Below, in pieces: positions 7,505 to 15,299 of a DNA stretch of 28,046 nucleotides. The notes under the pieces were generated by a model. The model saw nothing but the letters and a program-made list of their open reading frames with translations. It had not been told where the DNA came from and made no database searches. How positions within the stretch are numbered: the stretch's first letter is position 1; each line of letters begins with the position of its first letter. Where the stretch lies: positions 1 through 28,046 of the forward strand of contig JBGALL010000020.1 of assembly GCA_044223895.1 (NCBI GenBank). The letters are read 5' to 3'. This DNA is from CAKZSU01 sp044223895 (lineage in GTDB: Bacteria > Patescibacteriota > Microgenomatia > UBA10105 > UBA927). The translations under genes were made by a program, and so were the position numbers.

Positions 7505-9092
7505 TACAGAGAGAGAAAACGCAGTGTTAAACCGGTATGTTTTATATTGCCGAAAAAGTAGTGAATCAGATGAACGACAAATTCAATCGCTTCCTGATCA
7601 GATTAGTACTCTGGTGAACTTCATTTCTCATCAGGGGTTTCAAATTGTTGGACAACCACTTCAGGAATCAAAATCAGCTAAAATTCCGGGAAGACCTGTT
7701 TTTGATCGGCTGATAGACATGGTAGAAAACGGTGATGCAAATGGCATTGTTTTGCTAAATCCTTCTAGATTGTCAAGAAATACTGTAGATACGGGAAGAA
7801 TTATTTACCTCATGGATCAAGGAAAGCTTAACGAAGTCGTGACTCCATATCAAACATTTAAACCCAACGATAAATTCATGCTCAATCTTTTGTGTACCCA
7901 AGCAAAACTCGAAAATGACAATAAAAGTGTCAATGTCAGAGAATCATTAAAACTCAAAGCAGAACGAGGCGTCTTTCCAGGAAAAGCGCGACCAGGATAC
8001 AAAAATAATCACGAAAAACTACAAGGGCTACGAGATATTTCTGCTCATCCTGTTTATTTTCCTCTGATGAGAAAACTATTTGATCTAGCTTTAACAGGAA
8101 ATTACAGTGTTGAGCGTTTGGTGAAAGAAGCAGCAGACCTAGGTATCAGAAGCTCGAAAAGTGGCAAACCTATTGTCAAAAGTTGGATGCATCGGCTGCT
8201 TCGAGACCCATTCTATACAGGCAAGTTTATCTATTGTGGCAAGCTCTATCAAGGTCAACATCCGCCAATTCTTACAGATGAAGAGTTTAACCTTCTCCAA
8301 GATATTGTGGAGGGAAGAGCTAAAGGAAAGCCACACAAGCATGATTCAGCTCTTAACGGGATGATCAAATGTGGTGAATGTAGCTACTGTGTGACCGTTG
8401 AGACACACACAAAACACTATAAAAACGGTAAATCCCAAGAATTTTCGTACTATCGCTGCACGAAGAAAAATCGTGACAATAAGTGTAGCCAGCCATATCT
8501 TGCAAGCGATAAACTTGAGGGACAATTTACTTCGGAGCTCGAACAACTGGAGTTGATGCCGGAGTTTGCTGAGTTGGCCTTTGAGGCTTTGGAGGAAGTA
8601 AAGGAGACTGAGAACACAGTCAGTAAAAATGGCCATGAAGCCAATCAGAAGGCACTTGATGGTGTCTGCAAGCGAATTAACAACCTTGTATCCCTTAAAA
8701 TCTCGCCTGATAATACTGATGGTAGTTTATTGTCCGATGAGGAGTTTGCTGACAGAGAAGAGAGCCCTTCTTTTGAAAAAGAACAGATTACAAAACAACT
8801 TGCTCAATCTGATCCGGCTAACTCTGGATGGGCCCAGATAGGTAAAGATAGTTTTGATTTTAGTTTGCTCGCTTGTAAAAGGTTCACGAAAGGGACCTCA
8901 GATGACAAAAAAGTTATCTTTAGGACTGTCGGCTCGAACCCGATCTTATTAGATCAAAATTTAGAGTTTCAGCCGAGATATCTGTTTATTAAGTACAAAG
9001 AAGGCGTCAAAAGGACCAAAGAGAAAATTGGCCCGCTCGAACCCAAAAAAGGGTCGATAGAACACGGGATAATCTCCGATTTTTTTATTTAA
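7473..9092 (+). CDS. Large serine recombinase (integrase), element A
   Basis: A 539-residue serine recombinase. The resolvase domain starts near residue 20 with YVLYCRKSSESDERQIQS, where Ser29 or Ser30 is the likely nucleophile. The arginine motif NPSRLSRNT follows near residue 100. The Recombinase domain covers about residues 180-270. A zinc-ribbon-like part has CGECSYC and then YYRCTKKNRDNKC. It would cut and rejoin attachment sites to insert or excise the element. The start at 7473 has a strong ribosome binding site (GGGAGG at 7463-7468) and lies inside the upstream gene. The gene ends 11 nt before the tRNA-Leu-like 3' end. It is only distantly related to the recombinase of element B. Family call firm; the target site is inferred from position. 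Confidence 0.88.
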   Translation: MKLSAYNHTNNTERENAVLNRYVLYCRKSSESDERQIQSLPDQISTLVNFISHQGFQIVGQPLQESKSAKIPGRPVFDRLIDMVENGDANGIVLLNPSRLSRNTVDTGRIIYLMDQGKLNEVVTPYQTFKPNDKFMLNLLCTQAKLENDNKSVNVRESLKLKAERGVFPGKARPGYKNNHEKLQGLRDISAHPVYFPLMRKLFDLALTGNYSVERLVKEAADLGIRSSKSGKPIVKSWMHRLLRDPFYTGKFIYCGKLYQGQHPPILTDEEFNLLQDIVEGRAKGKPHKHDSALNGMIKCGECSYCVTVETHTKHYKNGKSQEFSYYRCTKKNRDNKCSQPYLASDKLEGQFTSELEQLELMPEFAELAFEALEEVKETENTVSKNGHEANQKALDGVCKRINNLVSLKISPDNTDGSLLSDEEFADREESPSFEKEQITKQLAQSDPANSGWAQIGKDSFDFSLLACKRFTKGTSDDKKVIFRTVGSNPILLDQNLEFQPRYLFIKYKEGVKRTKEKIGPLEPKKGSIEHGIISDFFI

Positions 9093-9103
9093 AAAATTCT
9101 CTA

Positions 9104-9186
9104 TGGTACCGAGAGGACTCGAACCTCTTATGAGATTGCTCCCACACGCTCCTGAAGCGTGCGCGTCTAATTCACTTCACTCCGGC
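9104..9186 (-). tRNA. tRNA-Leu(CAG)-like gene, probable attachment site, acceptor halves mismatched
   Basis: On the minus strand the anticodon arm is clear (CACGC-TTCAGGA-GCGTG, anticodon CAG), with a long variable arm typical of tRNA-Leu and a good T arm (AGAGG-TTCGAGT-CCTCT). The 3' acceptor strand is CGGTACC, but the 5' strand that fits by position is GCCGGAG, and these do not pair. The D arm reads AATTAGA and lacks the conserved GG. CCA is not encoded. The 3' half faces the recombinase of element A. The gene may be a hybrid produced by integration, a decayed copy, or a consensus error. It may not be functional. Confidence 0.55.
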
Positions 9187-9305
9187 TTGTCCGTGTTTCG
9201 TCGCTACACCATGAGGTATAAACCTTTGTAAGCAAGCGAAAGAGGGCTGAGCTACTTCGACAGTCATATTTTGCAGGAAGTAAGCATAGCTAGCGATCTG
9301 ACATC

Positions 9306-9314
9306 TGATATAAA
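9306..9314 (+). promoter_or_regulatory. Extended -10 promoter of the beta-CASP nuclease gene
   Basis: TGATATAAA fits the extended -10 form. It ends 8 nt before the ATG at 9323, the likely true start of the nuclease gene. The stretch 9187-9305 before it holds no gene; I see only short repeats such as GCAAGCGAAAG. Confidence 0.45.
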
Positions 9315-9322
9315 AATATAAG

Positions 9323-9570
9323 ATGAAGAAAAGTACCTTTTTGAGGCTGCAGGAACGATCACCGGTTTTCTATTTATTTTTTAACAAATAAATACGCTAA
9401 AAGGGATCCTGATCGACGCGGGAATGTTTCGGAAGGGTAGTCACGGTGAAGCGTATAACGGGGAATCAGTTCCACTCCACCGAAAGATATCGGCTTTGTT
9501 GTACTAACCCATGCTCATTTGGATCATTGCGACAGATTACCATTACTTCGCCGTTCGATTTAGTACTGGT
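9323..9570 (+). pseudogene. Corrupted 5' part of the beta-CASP nuclease gene
   Basis: The missing N-terminus of the downstream nuclease can be read here across changing frames. ATG 9323 gives MKKSTFL. One frame over, from 9343, EAAGTITGF follows, then a TAA at 9382, then ILIDAGMFRKG in the same frame. From about 9480 a third frame gives PKDIGFVVLTHAHLDHCDR, the metal-binding HxHxDH motif. Near 9560 the frame changes again into the long intact part. At least three indels and one stop occur in about 240 nt, several near T- or A-runs. Either the gene is dead or this patch of the consensus is wrong. Confidence 0.65.
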
Positions 9571-10731
9571 CAGTTTGCTGGCTCAGCTACAAAATCACTA
9601 ATAGAATTAACACTACTTGATACCGTTCATGTCGCTAAGAATCATGAAAGTAGCCGGATGCTTTACGACGAAAATGATGTTCGTTGGGTTCTCCAACACG
9701 CAAAAATTGTAGAGTATCATGACCCATTAGAAATTGGCTCATTTACAATTACCTTTATGGATGCAGGTCATATTCTTGGATCTGCCTTTCTCCAGGTGCA
9801 ATGCAAAGATGTCAGTGACGGTATCGGAACTATTGTCTTCAGCGGTGATATTGGCAACTACCCAGAAGATTTGGTAATGCCTACCGAAACTGTCAAACAA
9901 GCAGATGTGGTAATAATGGAATCGACCTATGGTGATAGGGCTCACGCCAAAGAGGTCCCCGAAGATGTATTAGCTGAAGAAATTAACGCAATTGAATCCA
10001 ACAAAGGGACCTTGCTTATTCCTGCCTTTTCTATAGAACGTAGCCAAGAATTGTTGCATATGATTGACCATCTAAAGAAAAGTGGAAAGGTAAAAGAACA
10101 AACCATGGTATTTTTAGACAGTGTTCTCGCGATTCACGTTACCCATGTATATCAACAATATAGATCGCTCTATAACCCCGAAATACAAGATCACATCAGG
10201 ACTGATGATCCATTTACTTTTCCTGGACTGAGTATGATCGAACGTCATAATGAATCAGTGAAAATTGACGCCTTTCCAGGTCCAAAAGTTATTATTGCGG
10301 GATCAGGGATGATGACCGGTGGTAGAATACTTCGTCATGCTCAGGTATATTTGCCCCTACCTACAACACGACTATTAATCGTCGGATTTCAGGCAGAAGA
10401 TACAGTCGGACGTCATTTGCTGGATGGCGATGCTTCAGTGATGATCGATGGAATGAATGTACCAGTAAAAGCAACTGTTCGCCGTTCATCTGGATTATCT
10501 TCTCATGCTGATCAACCAAAGTTGTTGGCTTGGTTATCATCAATAAAAGGAGTATCAACAATCTGTTTGACCCATGGAGAAGATGGGCCACGAAATGTAT
10601 TAGCTGCTGAAATTCAAAAAAAATGGCCTCATGTAGCAGTTCATAAACCACAAAAAGGTGATTCACTTCATTTCGGATCTGATCAAGTGAAAACAACCTT
10701 CTATGGATCTTCAGGCAGAAAACCGCGATAA
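9511..10731 (+). CDS. MBL-fold beta-CASP RNA-processing nuclease (main part)
   Basis: A 406-residue frame carrying most of a YSH1/RNase J-like metallo-beta-lactamase nuclease. Family motifs in order are DAGHILGSAF, VFSGDIGNY, ESTYGDRAH, IPAFSIERSQELL, AGSGMMTGGRI (beta-CASP), VGFQAEDTVGRHLLDG, and SSHADQ followed by CLTHGED near the C-terminus. Such enzymes are zinc-dependent and cut or trim RNA in the cytoplasm. This frame lacks the N-terminal LIDAGMF and HxHxDH parts, which are visible upstream in other frames. Its first residues up to about STGQFAG are an artefact of the frame change. The methyltransferase gene follows after 8 nt, so both RNA-related genes form one operon. Without the repaired N-terminus the product would be inactive. 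Confidence 0.85.
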   Translation: MLIWIIATDYHYFAVRFSTGQFAGSATKSLIELTLLDTVHVAKNHESSRMLYDENDVRWVLQHAKIVEYHDPLEIGSFTITFMDAGHILGSAFLQVQCKDVSDGIGTIVFSGDIGNYPEDLVMPTETVKQADVVIMESTYGDRAHAKEVPEDVLAEEINAIESNKGTLLIPAFSIERSQELLHMIDHLKKSGKVKEQTMVFLDSVLAIHVTHVYQQYRSLYNPEIQDHIRTDDPFTFPGLSMIERHNESVKIDAFPGPKVIIAGSGMMTGGRILRHAQVYLPLPTTRLLIVGFQAEDTVGRHLLDGDASVMIDGMNVPVKATVRRSSGLSSHADQPKLLAWLSSIKGVSTICLTHGEDGPRNVLAAEIQKKWPHVAVHKPQKGDSLHFGSDQVKTTFYGSSGRKPR

Positions 10732-10739
10732 TAGCGGTA

Positions 10740-11690
10740 ATGAAACCTCAACCACGAAGCCAGTTAGAGATTCTTAAAGAGCATCTACTGACAACCTATT
10801 CGCCAGAAGACGTCGACAAGATATTCGCTGGATTTACCTCAGAAAAAGTTACCACTTTGCGAATAAACACCCTCAAAATTTCCCCAGAATTATTTAAGCA
10901 AGAAGCCGAAGCCCAACATGTACTTCTGGAACCAATTGATTGGTACAATTTGGCGTTCATTCTGAGATCACCCACATTGCGAGAATTTACGGAAACAGAT
11001 CTTTATAAACAAGGAAAATGTTATGTTCAGAGTTTTTCCAGTATGCTCCCAGCGCTGATCCTAAACCCCCAAAAAAATGAACGGATATTGGATATGTGTG
11101 CCGCTCCTGGTAGCAAAACGACTCAAATGGCAATGCTTATGGAAAATACGGGAGAAATTATTGCCAATGATTCCAGTCATACACGTATTTATCGTTTAAA
11201 AGCAAATTTAGAACAACAAGGAGTCACCAATACCATAGTAATTCGTAAAGTTGGACAAGGTTTGTGGCATGATTATCCTGAGTATTTTGATAAAGTATTG
11301 GTGGACGTGCCGTGTAGTATGGAGGGAAGGATACGCTTTTCCGATGAGAAAACCTATCAAGATTGGTCAGTCAAAAAAGTCAGAGATCTTCAAGAAATTC
11401 AGAAATTTTTACTCAGATCTGCAATTAGTGCTACCAAACCAGGCGGGGAAATTGTGTATTCCACTTGCACACTCTCAATACAGGAAAATGAAGCGGTTAT
11501 TGATTGGATCCTCCGAAAGGAAGCAGGAAAGATTTCACTTGAGGATATCGTAATCGACAAGGTTCCATGGATTCCACCCCTTCGTGATTCAGCAGTAAAG
11601 ACATTGGCTGCAGATATCATCAAAACCAAAAAACTATTTCCATCACCATTCTTTGAAGGGTTTTATATCGCTAAGCTCAAAAAAAGTTAA
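10740..11690 (+). CDS. NOL1/NOP2/Sun-family RNA (cytosine-5) methyltransferase
   Basis: A 316-residue SAM-dependent methyltransferase of the RsmB/RsmF/NSUN family. The SAM loop is MCAAPGSKTTQMA near residue 120. One catalytic cysteine is in DVPCSMEGR near residue 192, and the second is in YSTCTLSIQENEAV near residue 240. It methylates C5 of cytosine in rRNA or tRNA; the exact target cannot be read from sequence. It lies 8 nt after the nuclease gene, which suggests an RNA-maturation operon. Its stop codon overlaps the stop of the convergent ATP-grasp gene (both within 11687-11690). The length is close to that of compact members; no N-terminal NusB-like or C-terminal PUA domain is apparent. Confidence 0.88.
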   Translation: MKPQPRSQLEILKEHLLTTYSPEDVDKIFAGFTSEKVTTLRINTLKISPELFKQEAEAQHVLLEPIDWYNLAFILRSPTLREFTETDLYKQGKCYVQSFSSMLPALILNPQKNERILDMCAAPGSKTTQMAMLMENTGEIIANDSSHTRIYRLKANLEQQGVTNTIVIRKVGQGLWHDYPEYFDKVLVDVPCSMEGRIRFSDEKTYQDWSVKKVRDLQEIQKFLLRSAISATKPGGEIVYSTCTLSIQENEAVIDWILRKEAGKISLEDIVIDKVPWIPPLRDSAVKTLAADIIKTKKLFPSPFFEGFYIAKLKKS

Positions 11691-12706
11691 TGTAAGGTGT
11701 TATTCACGATCTTCATTACAAAATCATCAACACTCATTCCGTAGGCTTTAGCTGATGCGGTAATTGCATCATTAGGATTTGGATCAATACCCGCGTTTGC
11801 ATTCGCTTCCAAGAAATACCACTGTTTATTTTTGGGGTTATAACGCAAGTCAAACCGAGCGTAATCTTTTAACTTTAATGCATAGAACGCACGGATAGCA
11901 TCTTTACGAATCTGATTATCAATAGTTGATTTCAATTTACTTGGTGGAGCGATAAAATAACAACTTTTATATACCGGTAAATCTTTACGCCATTTCTCAT
12001 CAAATCCATAAATATTCCATTTATTTTTAACTTTTCCTTTATGGGCAATCTCAGCGATGGGTAATGCCAACGTCTCTTGTGGAGTTTCTAGTACGGTCAC
12101 TTGCATCTCTTTGCCTGGAATAAATTCTTCTGCTAATAAACTCTGTCGAAATTTCGAGCGATGTTCACGAACAACTTCCTTAAATTCCTTGTAATTTGAA
12201 ACTACCGATTTCTCGGTAATCCCTAAACTACAATGTTCAAAGGCTGGTTTGACTATAACAGGGAAGCGAGAGGGAACTAAAGAACGTTTCATCCTATCTT
12301 TTAATCCAATGACAGTATATTTCGGTGTAGGCAAATTGTATTTCAAAAATAATTTCTTGGCTTTTAATTTATTGTTACTTATGCGAATACCTTCTTCGGT
12401 AGCCCCAGAGTGTGGTATTTTCAGTCGATCGAGAATCTTGATGATTTTCATCTCCATTTTTTTACTGTCAACCAAATTAAATACATAATCTGCCTTTAAC
12501 TTTTTTAGGTGAGATAAGTCATCTTCCATTACCCGAATCACTTGGACGCTATAACCTCGTGACTTCAACAACTTTTTAACATACTGTACGGTCTCATCGG
12601 TCTGAACGTCGGTAATCGCATGATCACTACTAAAGTACTGCTTTACGACTTTGGCAGATAGATAATGATAGAGGATAGCAATGGTATTTTTTTTCTTGCG
12701 TTTCAC
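11687..12706 (-). CDS. ATP-grasp ligase, D-Ala-D-Ala ligase-like
   Basis: A 339-residue ATP-grasp protein. The ATP-binding lysine region is FPVIVKPAFEHCSLGI near residue 150, followed by SLLAEEFIPGKEMQVTVLE near residues 190-208. The metal-binding end is DYARFDLRYN, then WYFLEANANAGIDPNPND near residues 300-320. The overall order matches the D-alanine-D-alanine ligase (Ddl) group. The last motif differs from the usual Ddl form (EANANAGI in place of EVNTLPGM), so the substrate may be another amino acid or peptide. It begins with GTG and has no clear ribosome binding site. The lysine-rich first residues may not be structured. It converges with the methyltransferase gene. Family call firm, substrate unknown. 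Confidence 0.8.
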   Translation of the reverse strand: MKRKKKNTIAILYHYLSAKVVKQYFSSDHAITDVQTDETVQYVKKLLKSRGYSVQVIRVMEDDLSHLKKLKADYVFNLVDSKKMEMKIIKILDRLKIPHSGATEEGIRISNNKLKAKKLFLKYNLPTPKYTVIGLKDRMKRSLVPSRFPVIVKPAFEHCSLGITEKSVVSNYKEFKEVVREHRSKFRQSLLAEEFIPGKEMQVTVLETPQETLALPIAEIAHKGKVKNKWNIYGFDEKWRKDLPVYKSCYFIAPPSKLKSTIDNQIRKDAIRAFYALKLKDYARFDLRYNPKNKQWYFLEANANAGIDPNPNDAITASAKAYGMSVDDFVMKIVNNTLH

Positions 12707-12884
12707 AAAGGAGATGTCTACAAATTGATTACGTTTATAATAGTATTAAGTAAAGAGAAGTTTCGATGAAATGTCAAGAACTTGAGGCTAAATTGCTCAG
12801 GATGTTATTCAGCAAGAAAAAATGATAAAATTATCTCTTGAAGCCCACTTCGTCTCGGCAACTCGGGACTTTTGCGGGCAAAGA

Positions 12885-12968
12885 GCCGGGGTGGTGGAAT
12901 GGTAGACACGCAGGACTTAAAATCCTGTGGCCTCAACAGCCGTGTGGGTTCGAGTCCCACTCTCGGCA
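12885..12968 (+). tRNA. tRNA-Leu(TAA)
   Basis: The acceptor GCCGGGG pairs with TCTCGGC using two G-T pairs. The anticodon arm is CAGGA-CTTAAAA-TCCTG with anticodon TAA. A long variable arm and a T arm GTGGG-TTCGAGT-CCCAC complete the leucine-type fold. CCA is not encoded. The next gene starts 21 nt later and may share its transcript. Confidence 0.95.
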
Positions 12969-12989
12969 CTTAGTACTGCCTATTGTACT

Positions 12990-14024
12990 ATGTCTTTCAA
13001 AGAAGTAGTGGATATATTTGCCGTCGATGAGTATTTACAAGAGGCTCAGATTGCAACGTCGGACAAGGAACGACAACAGATACTTCAAACCTGGGAACGT
13101 GGTTATCAACTTCTGTCCAACGTCTGGCAGGTAACCAAAACAATTTGTGACCATCCCGATAGTCCAAAAGTAGATGAACTGATAATTAGTAATCGGTTTG
13201 TTGTCGCAGCCGCCACAGTTCATCATCAGTTTAGTTACCCAAATATAGTGCGGCTTTTGAAGGAATATCCTCCAGGCTCTCCCGGTATCAATAACAACAC
13301 CATGAGTATAATGATGAAAGAGTGGTTATACAAAAATTTAGCCACCCAGTTTGCAGCTAAAGACAATGGATTTTGGATTGGGTTACGACCCCTTGAAGAT
13401 TTAGCCATGACACTGGCATCCAGAAAAACGAAAACCTTCGATGAGGCCCTAGAAAAAGTACTTCCCTATGAACGAACCTACTTACTTAATAAACTAGAGA
13501 TTACTTTGCCCAGAGAAGATATATTTCGACTTATGATGGGGTTGGTATTACCAGATGGTTTTTCTTCTTCTGCTTTATTTCATAATAAAGAAGTTGTCGA
13601 TGGGATATTGGATTTACATGTAAATTATATTTCTACTAGTCCGATAGGACAGAGAATAGAAATTTTTAAAAAGCTTAAGGAACTTTCCAAAACCACGCCA
13701 CCGGAAGGTACTACTTATATTCGAGGCATCTCTCATTTGATAAATGACCGGACAAAACCAATTATTCTCGATGCCTTGCAACGCACCTTTGGATATGACG
13801 AATCAGAGATTACCATGATAACCAATATTTCTATAGATGATGTCCTCAGAGGACGAGTAGATTCGACTATTTATAATTACACCAATCCGGCCAAACTGGT
13901 TACTGTTTCCTATGCAAATATTTTTTATTCCGAAGATCTGATCACTGATTGGATGTCCAAAGAACAACCACCCAGCCTCGGAATTCTCCATTTTCCAGCT
14001 CAAAAACTATTCAAAAATAGGTAA
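12990..14024 (+). CDS. Hypothetical protein (344 aa) downstream of tRNA-Leu
   Basis: Not recognised. The frame is open back into the tRNA-Leu gene, but residues read there (such as VWVRVPLSA) are translated tRNA, so I place the start at the ATG at 12990. The product is soluble, without signal peptide or clear membrane helices. It looks mostly helical at the N-terminus. Phrases such as RPLEDLAMTLASRKTKTFDEAL and RLMMGLVLPDGFSSS stand out, but I cannot match them to a family. It is flanked by tRNA genes on both sides, so it may be co-transcribed with tRNA-Leu; no promoter of its own is clear. Confidence 0.7.
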   Translation: MSFKEVVDIFAVDEYLQEAQIATSDKERQQILQTWERGYQLLSNVWQVTKTICDHPDSPKVDELIISNRFVVAAATVHHQFSYPNIVRLLKEYPPGSPGINNNTMSIMMKEWLYKNLATQFAAKDNGFWIGLRPLEDLAMTLASRKTKTFDEALEKVLPYERTYLLNKLEITLPREDIFRLMMGLVLPDGFSSSALFHNKEVVDGILDLHVNYISTSPIGQRIEIFKKLKELSKTTPPEGTTYIRGISHLINDRTKPIILDALQRTFGYDESEITMITNISIDDVLRGRVDSTIYNYTNPAKLVTVSYANIFYSEDLITDWMSKEQPPSLGILHFPAQKLFKNR

Positions 14025-14060
14025 TCCGGTTAGCGTACTGCTAAATTTATCCAAACTATG

Positions 14061-14066
14061 TATAAT
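14061..14066 (+). promoter_or_regulatory. -10 box of tRNA-Pro
   Basis: TATAAT, preceded directly by TG, lies 33 nt before the tRNA-Pro gene. No good -35 box is seen at 17 nt. A similar TGTATAAT precedes tRNA-Arg on the other strand (17537-17544). Confidence 0.4.
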
Positions 14067-14099
14067 TAGACAGGTAACCCTTTGGTTTTATGCCTAATT

Positions 14100-14175
14100 C
14101 GGGATGTGGCTCAATTGGTAGAGTGCGCGCTTTGGGAGCGTGAGGTTGAGAGTTCGAGTCTCTCCATCCCGACCA
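14100..14175 (+). tRNA. tRNA-Pro(TGG), CCA encoded
   Basis: The acceptor CGGGATG pairs with CATCCCG. The anticodon arm is CGCGC-TTTGGGA-GCGTG with anticodon TGG, and the T arm is GAGAG-TTCGAGT-CTCTC. The discriminator A is followed by an encoded CCA. Confidence 0.95.
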
Positions 14176-14238
14176 ATAATACCTGCACAGTGTGTGCAAG
14201 ATTCGAAGGATCTATACGTTTTCGCCGACTTCTGTTTA

Positions 14239-14244
14239 TATAAT
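14239..14244 (+). promoter_or_regulatory. -10 box of the polyprenyl synthetase operon
   Basis: A perfect TATAAT ends 5 nt before the ATG at 14250. No ribosome binding site fits in between, so this operon is very likely transcribed as a leaderless mRNA. The -35 region is weak. Confidence 0.6.
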
Positions 14245-14249
14245 CCCCC

Positions 14250-15299
14250 ATGAAACATATCATTGAACATTACAAACCCACTATTCAACAGCGGTTACGT
14301 CAATTATGTGACTCAACCCAAGATTCACGAGTACCGTGGGCAGAGGATGTTGCAAAACGGTTATTTGATTTTTGTCAGCGCGGAAAAATGGTTCGTGGAA
14401 GTATCGTTCTTTACACGTCGGATCTTTTTGCCAGTCCTTGGAAGAGTGAAGCTGTAGATATTGCTGCGAGTATCGAACTTCTGCATGCAGCCTTGTTAGT
14501 TCATGATGACCTGATTGATCACGACCGACTCCGCAGGGGGAAAGAGAGTATTCATGTTCAATATGAACAGGTGGGAATAGAGAATCAAATCCCCAATGCC
14601 AAAGATTTTGGCGAAGGAATGGCCGTTTGTGGAGGGGATATTGCAATTTTTGGTGCCTTTTCACATCTCAGTAGTTTGGAACTTACACCTACTCTTCATC
14701 AAGCGATTATGAAATTAATTACTAGAGAATTTTTGACGGTTGGATTTGGGGAAATTCATGATATAGCGTTAGGATATCTCCCGACTATTCCCACGCCAGA
14801 CGATGTTCTGTCTATGTACCTTCGCAAAACAGCTCGGTATACCTTTTCTTTGCCGTTTATGATTGGTGCAATTCTGGGGGAACAAAAGGATACGATCATA
14901 CAGCAGATGACTGAGTTAGGTGAACATCTAGGTATGATCTATCAACTCCAAGATGATCTGCTGACGATATCTGGTGATCAACAATTAATAGGAAAGACCG
15001 TAGGCAACGATATAAGCGAAAACAAAAAAACCTATGCAGCAGTATTGTTATGGAACAGAGTTAATGATTCAGAAAAACTACTACTTAAAGGTATCTTTGG
15101 TAAACAAGCTCTCGAGACATCTGAAATTGGTAGTGTTTTGAATTTACTTAAAAAACATCGCGTTATTGACGATATCCAAGAACAGATTGAAAACTATGCC
15201 ACTAAAGCCAACTCAATAATTTCGTCTCTTCCCCTAGATAGCAATAAACAGGCAGAATTGAATGAGTTACTAACCTTTTTAAAAACCCGCGATAAATAA
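14250..15299 (+). CDS. Polyprenyl synthetase family protein (trans-isoprenyl diphosphate synthase)
   Basis: A 349-residue enzyme that joins isopentenyl diphosphate units to an allylic diphosphate. The first Asp-rich motif is HDDLIDHDRLRRG near residue 88, with the catalytic DDxxD. The second region is YQLQDDLLTISGD near residue 235; its last Asp of DDxxD is replaced by Thr, with D two residues later. Variation at this position occurs in the family, so activity may remain. Residues upstream of the first motif (IELLHAALLV) set chain length, but the product length cannot be read safely. It heads a four-gene operon, overlapping the photolyase start by one base (TAATG). A leaderless promoter is directly upstream. 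Confidence 0.85.
   Translation: MKHIIEHYKPTIQQRLRQLCDSTQDSRVPWAEDVAKRLFDFCQRGKMVRGSIVLYTSDLFASPWKSEAVDIAASIELLHAALLVHDDLIDHDRLRRGKESIHVQYEQVGIENQIPNAKDFGEGMAVCGGDIAIFGAFSHLSSLELTPTLHQAIMKLITREFLTVGFGEIHDIALGYLPTIPTPDDVLSMYLRKTARYTFSLPFMIGAILGEQKDTIIQQMTELGEHLGMIYQLQDDLLTISGDQQLIGKTVGNDISENKKTYAAVLLWNRVNDSEKLLLKGIFGKQALETSEIGSVLNLLKKHRVIDDIQEQIENYATKANSIISSLPLDSNKQAELNELLTFLKTRDK

Larger units (their letters stand above)
1..9103. mobile_element. Integrative element A, right part, inserted at tRNA-Leu(CAG)
   Basis: The block runs from the left edge to the 3' end of a tRNA-Leu-like gene. It contains Replic_Relax, VirD4/HerA-like ATPase, KAP NTPase, XRE repressor and serine recombinase genes, and the recombinase reads toward the tRNA. 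An integrase gene next to a tRNA 3' end is the usual layout of an integrated element. The left end and the second attachment site lie outside the window or were not recognised. The ATPase and Replic_Relax genes have homologues in the element on the other side of the chromosomal island. The right boundary is inferred; the crossover point inside the tRNA is not resolved. Confidence 0.65.

Noticed and set aside
8139..8841. Several short frames on both strands inside the recombinase gene of element A
   Set aside because: The recombinase frame is intact with family motifs across this part; the others are shadows.
9187..9305. Possible tRNA-Leu intron placing the true 5' acceptor further upstream
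   Set aside because: No GGTACCG that would pair with the 3' strand is present in this stretch, and no intron-like core was recognised.
12927..12989. Upstream extension of the 344-aa protein into tRNA-Leu(TAA)
   Set aside because: The residues are a translation of the tRNA T arm and 3' end; the ATG at 12990 is 21 nt after the tRNA.
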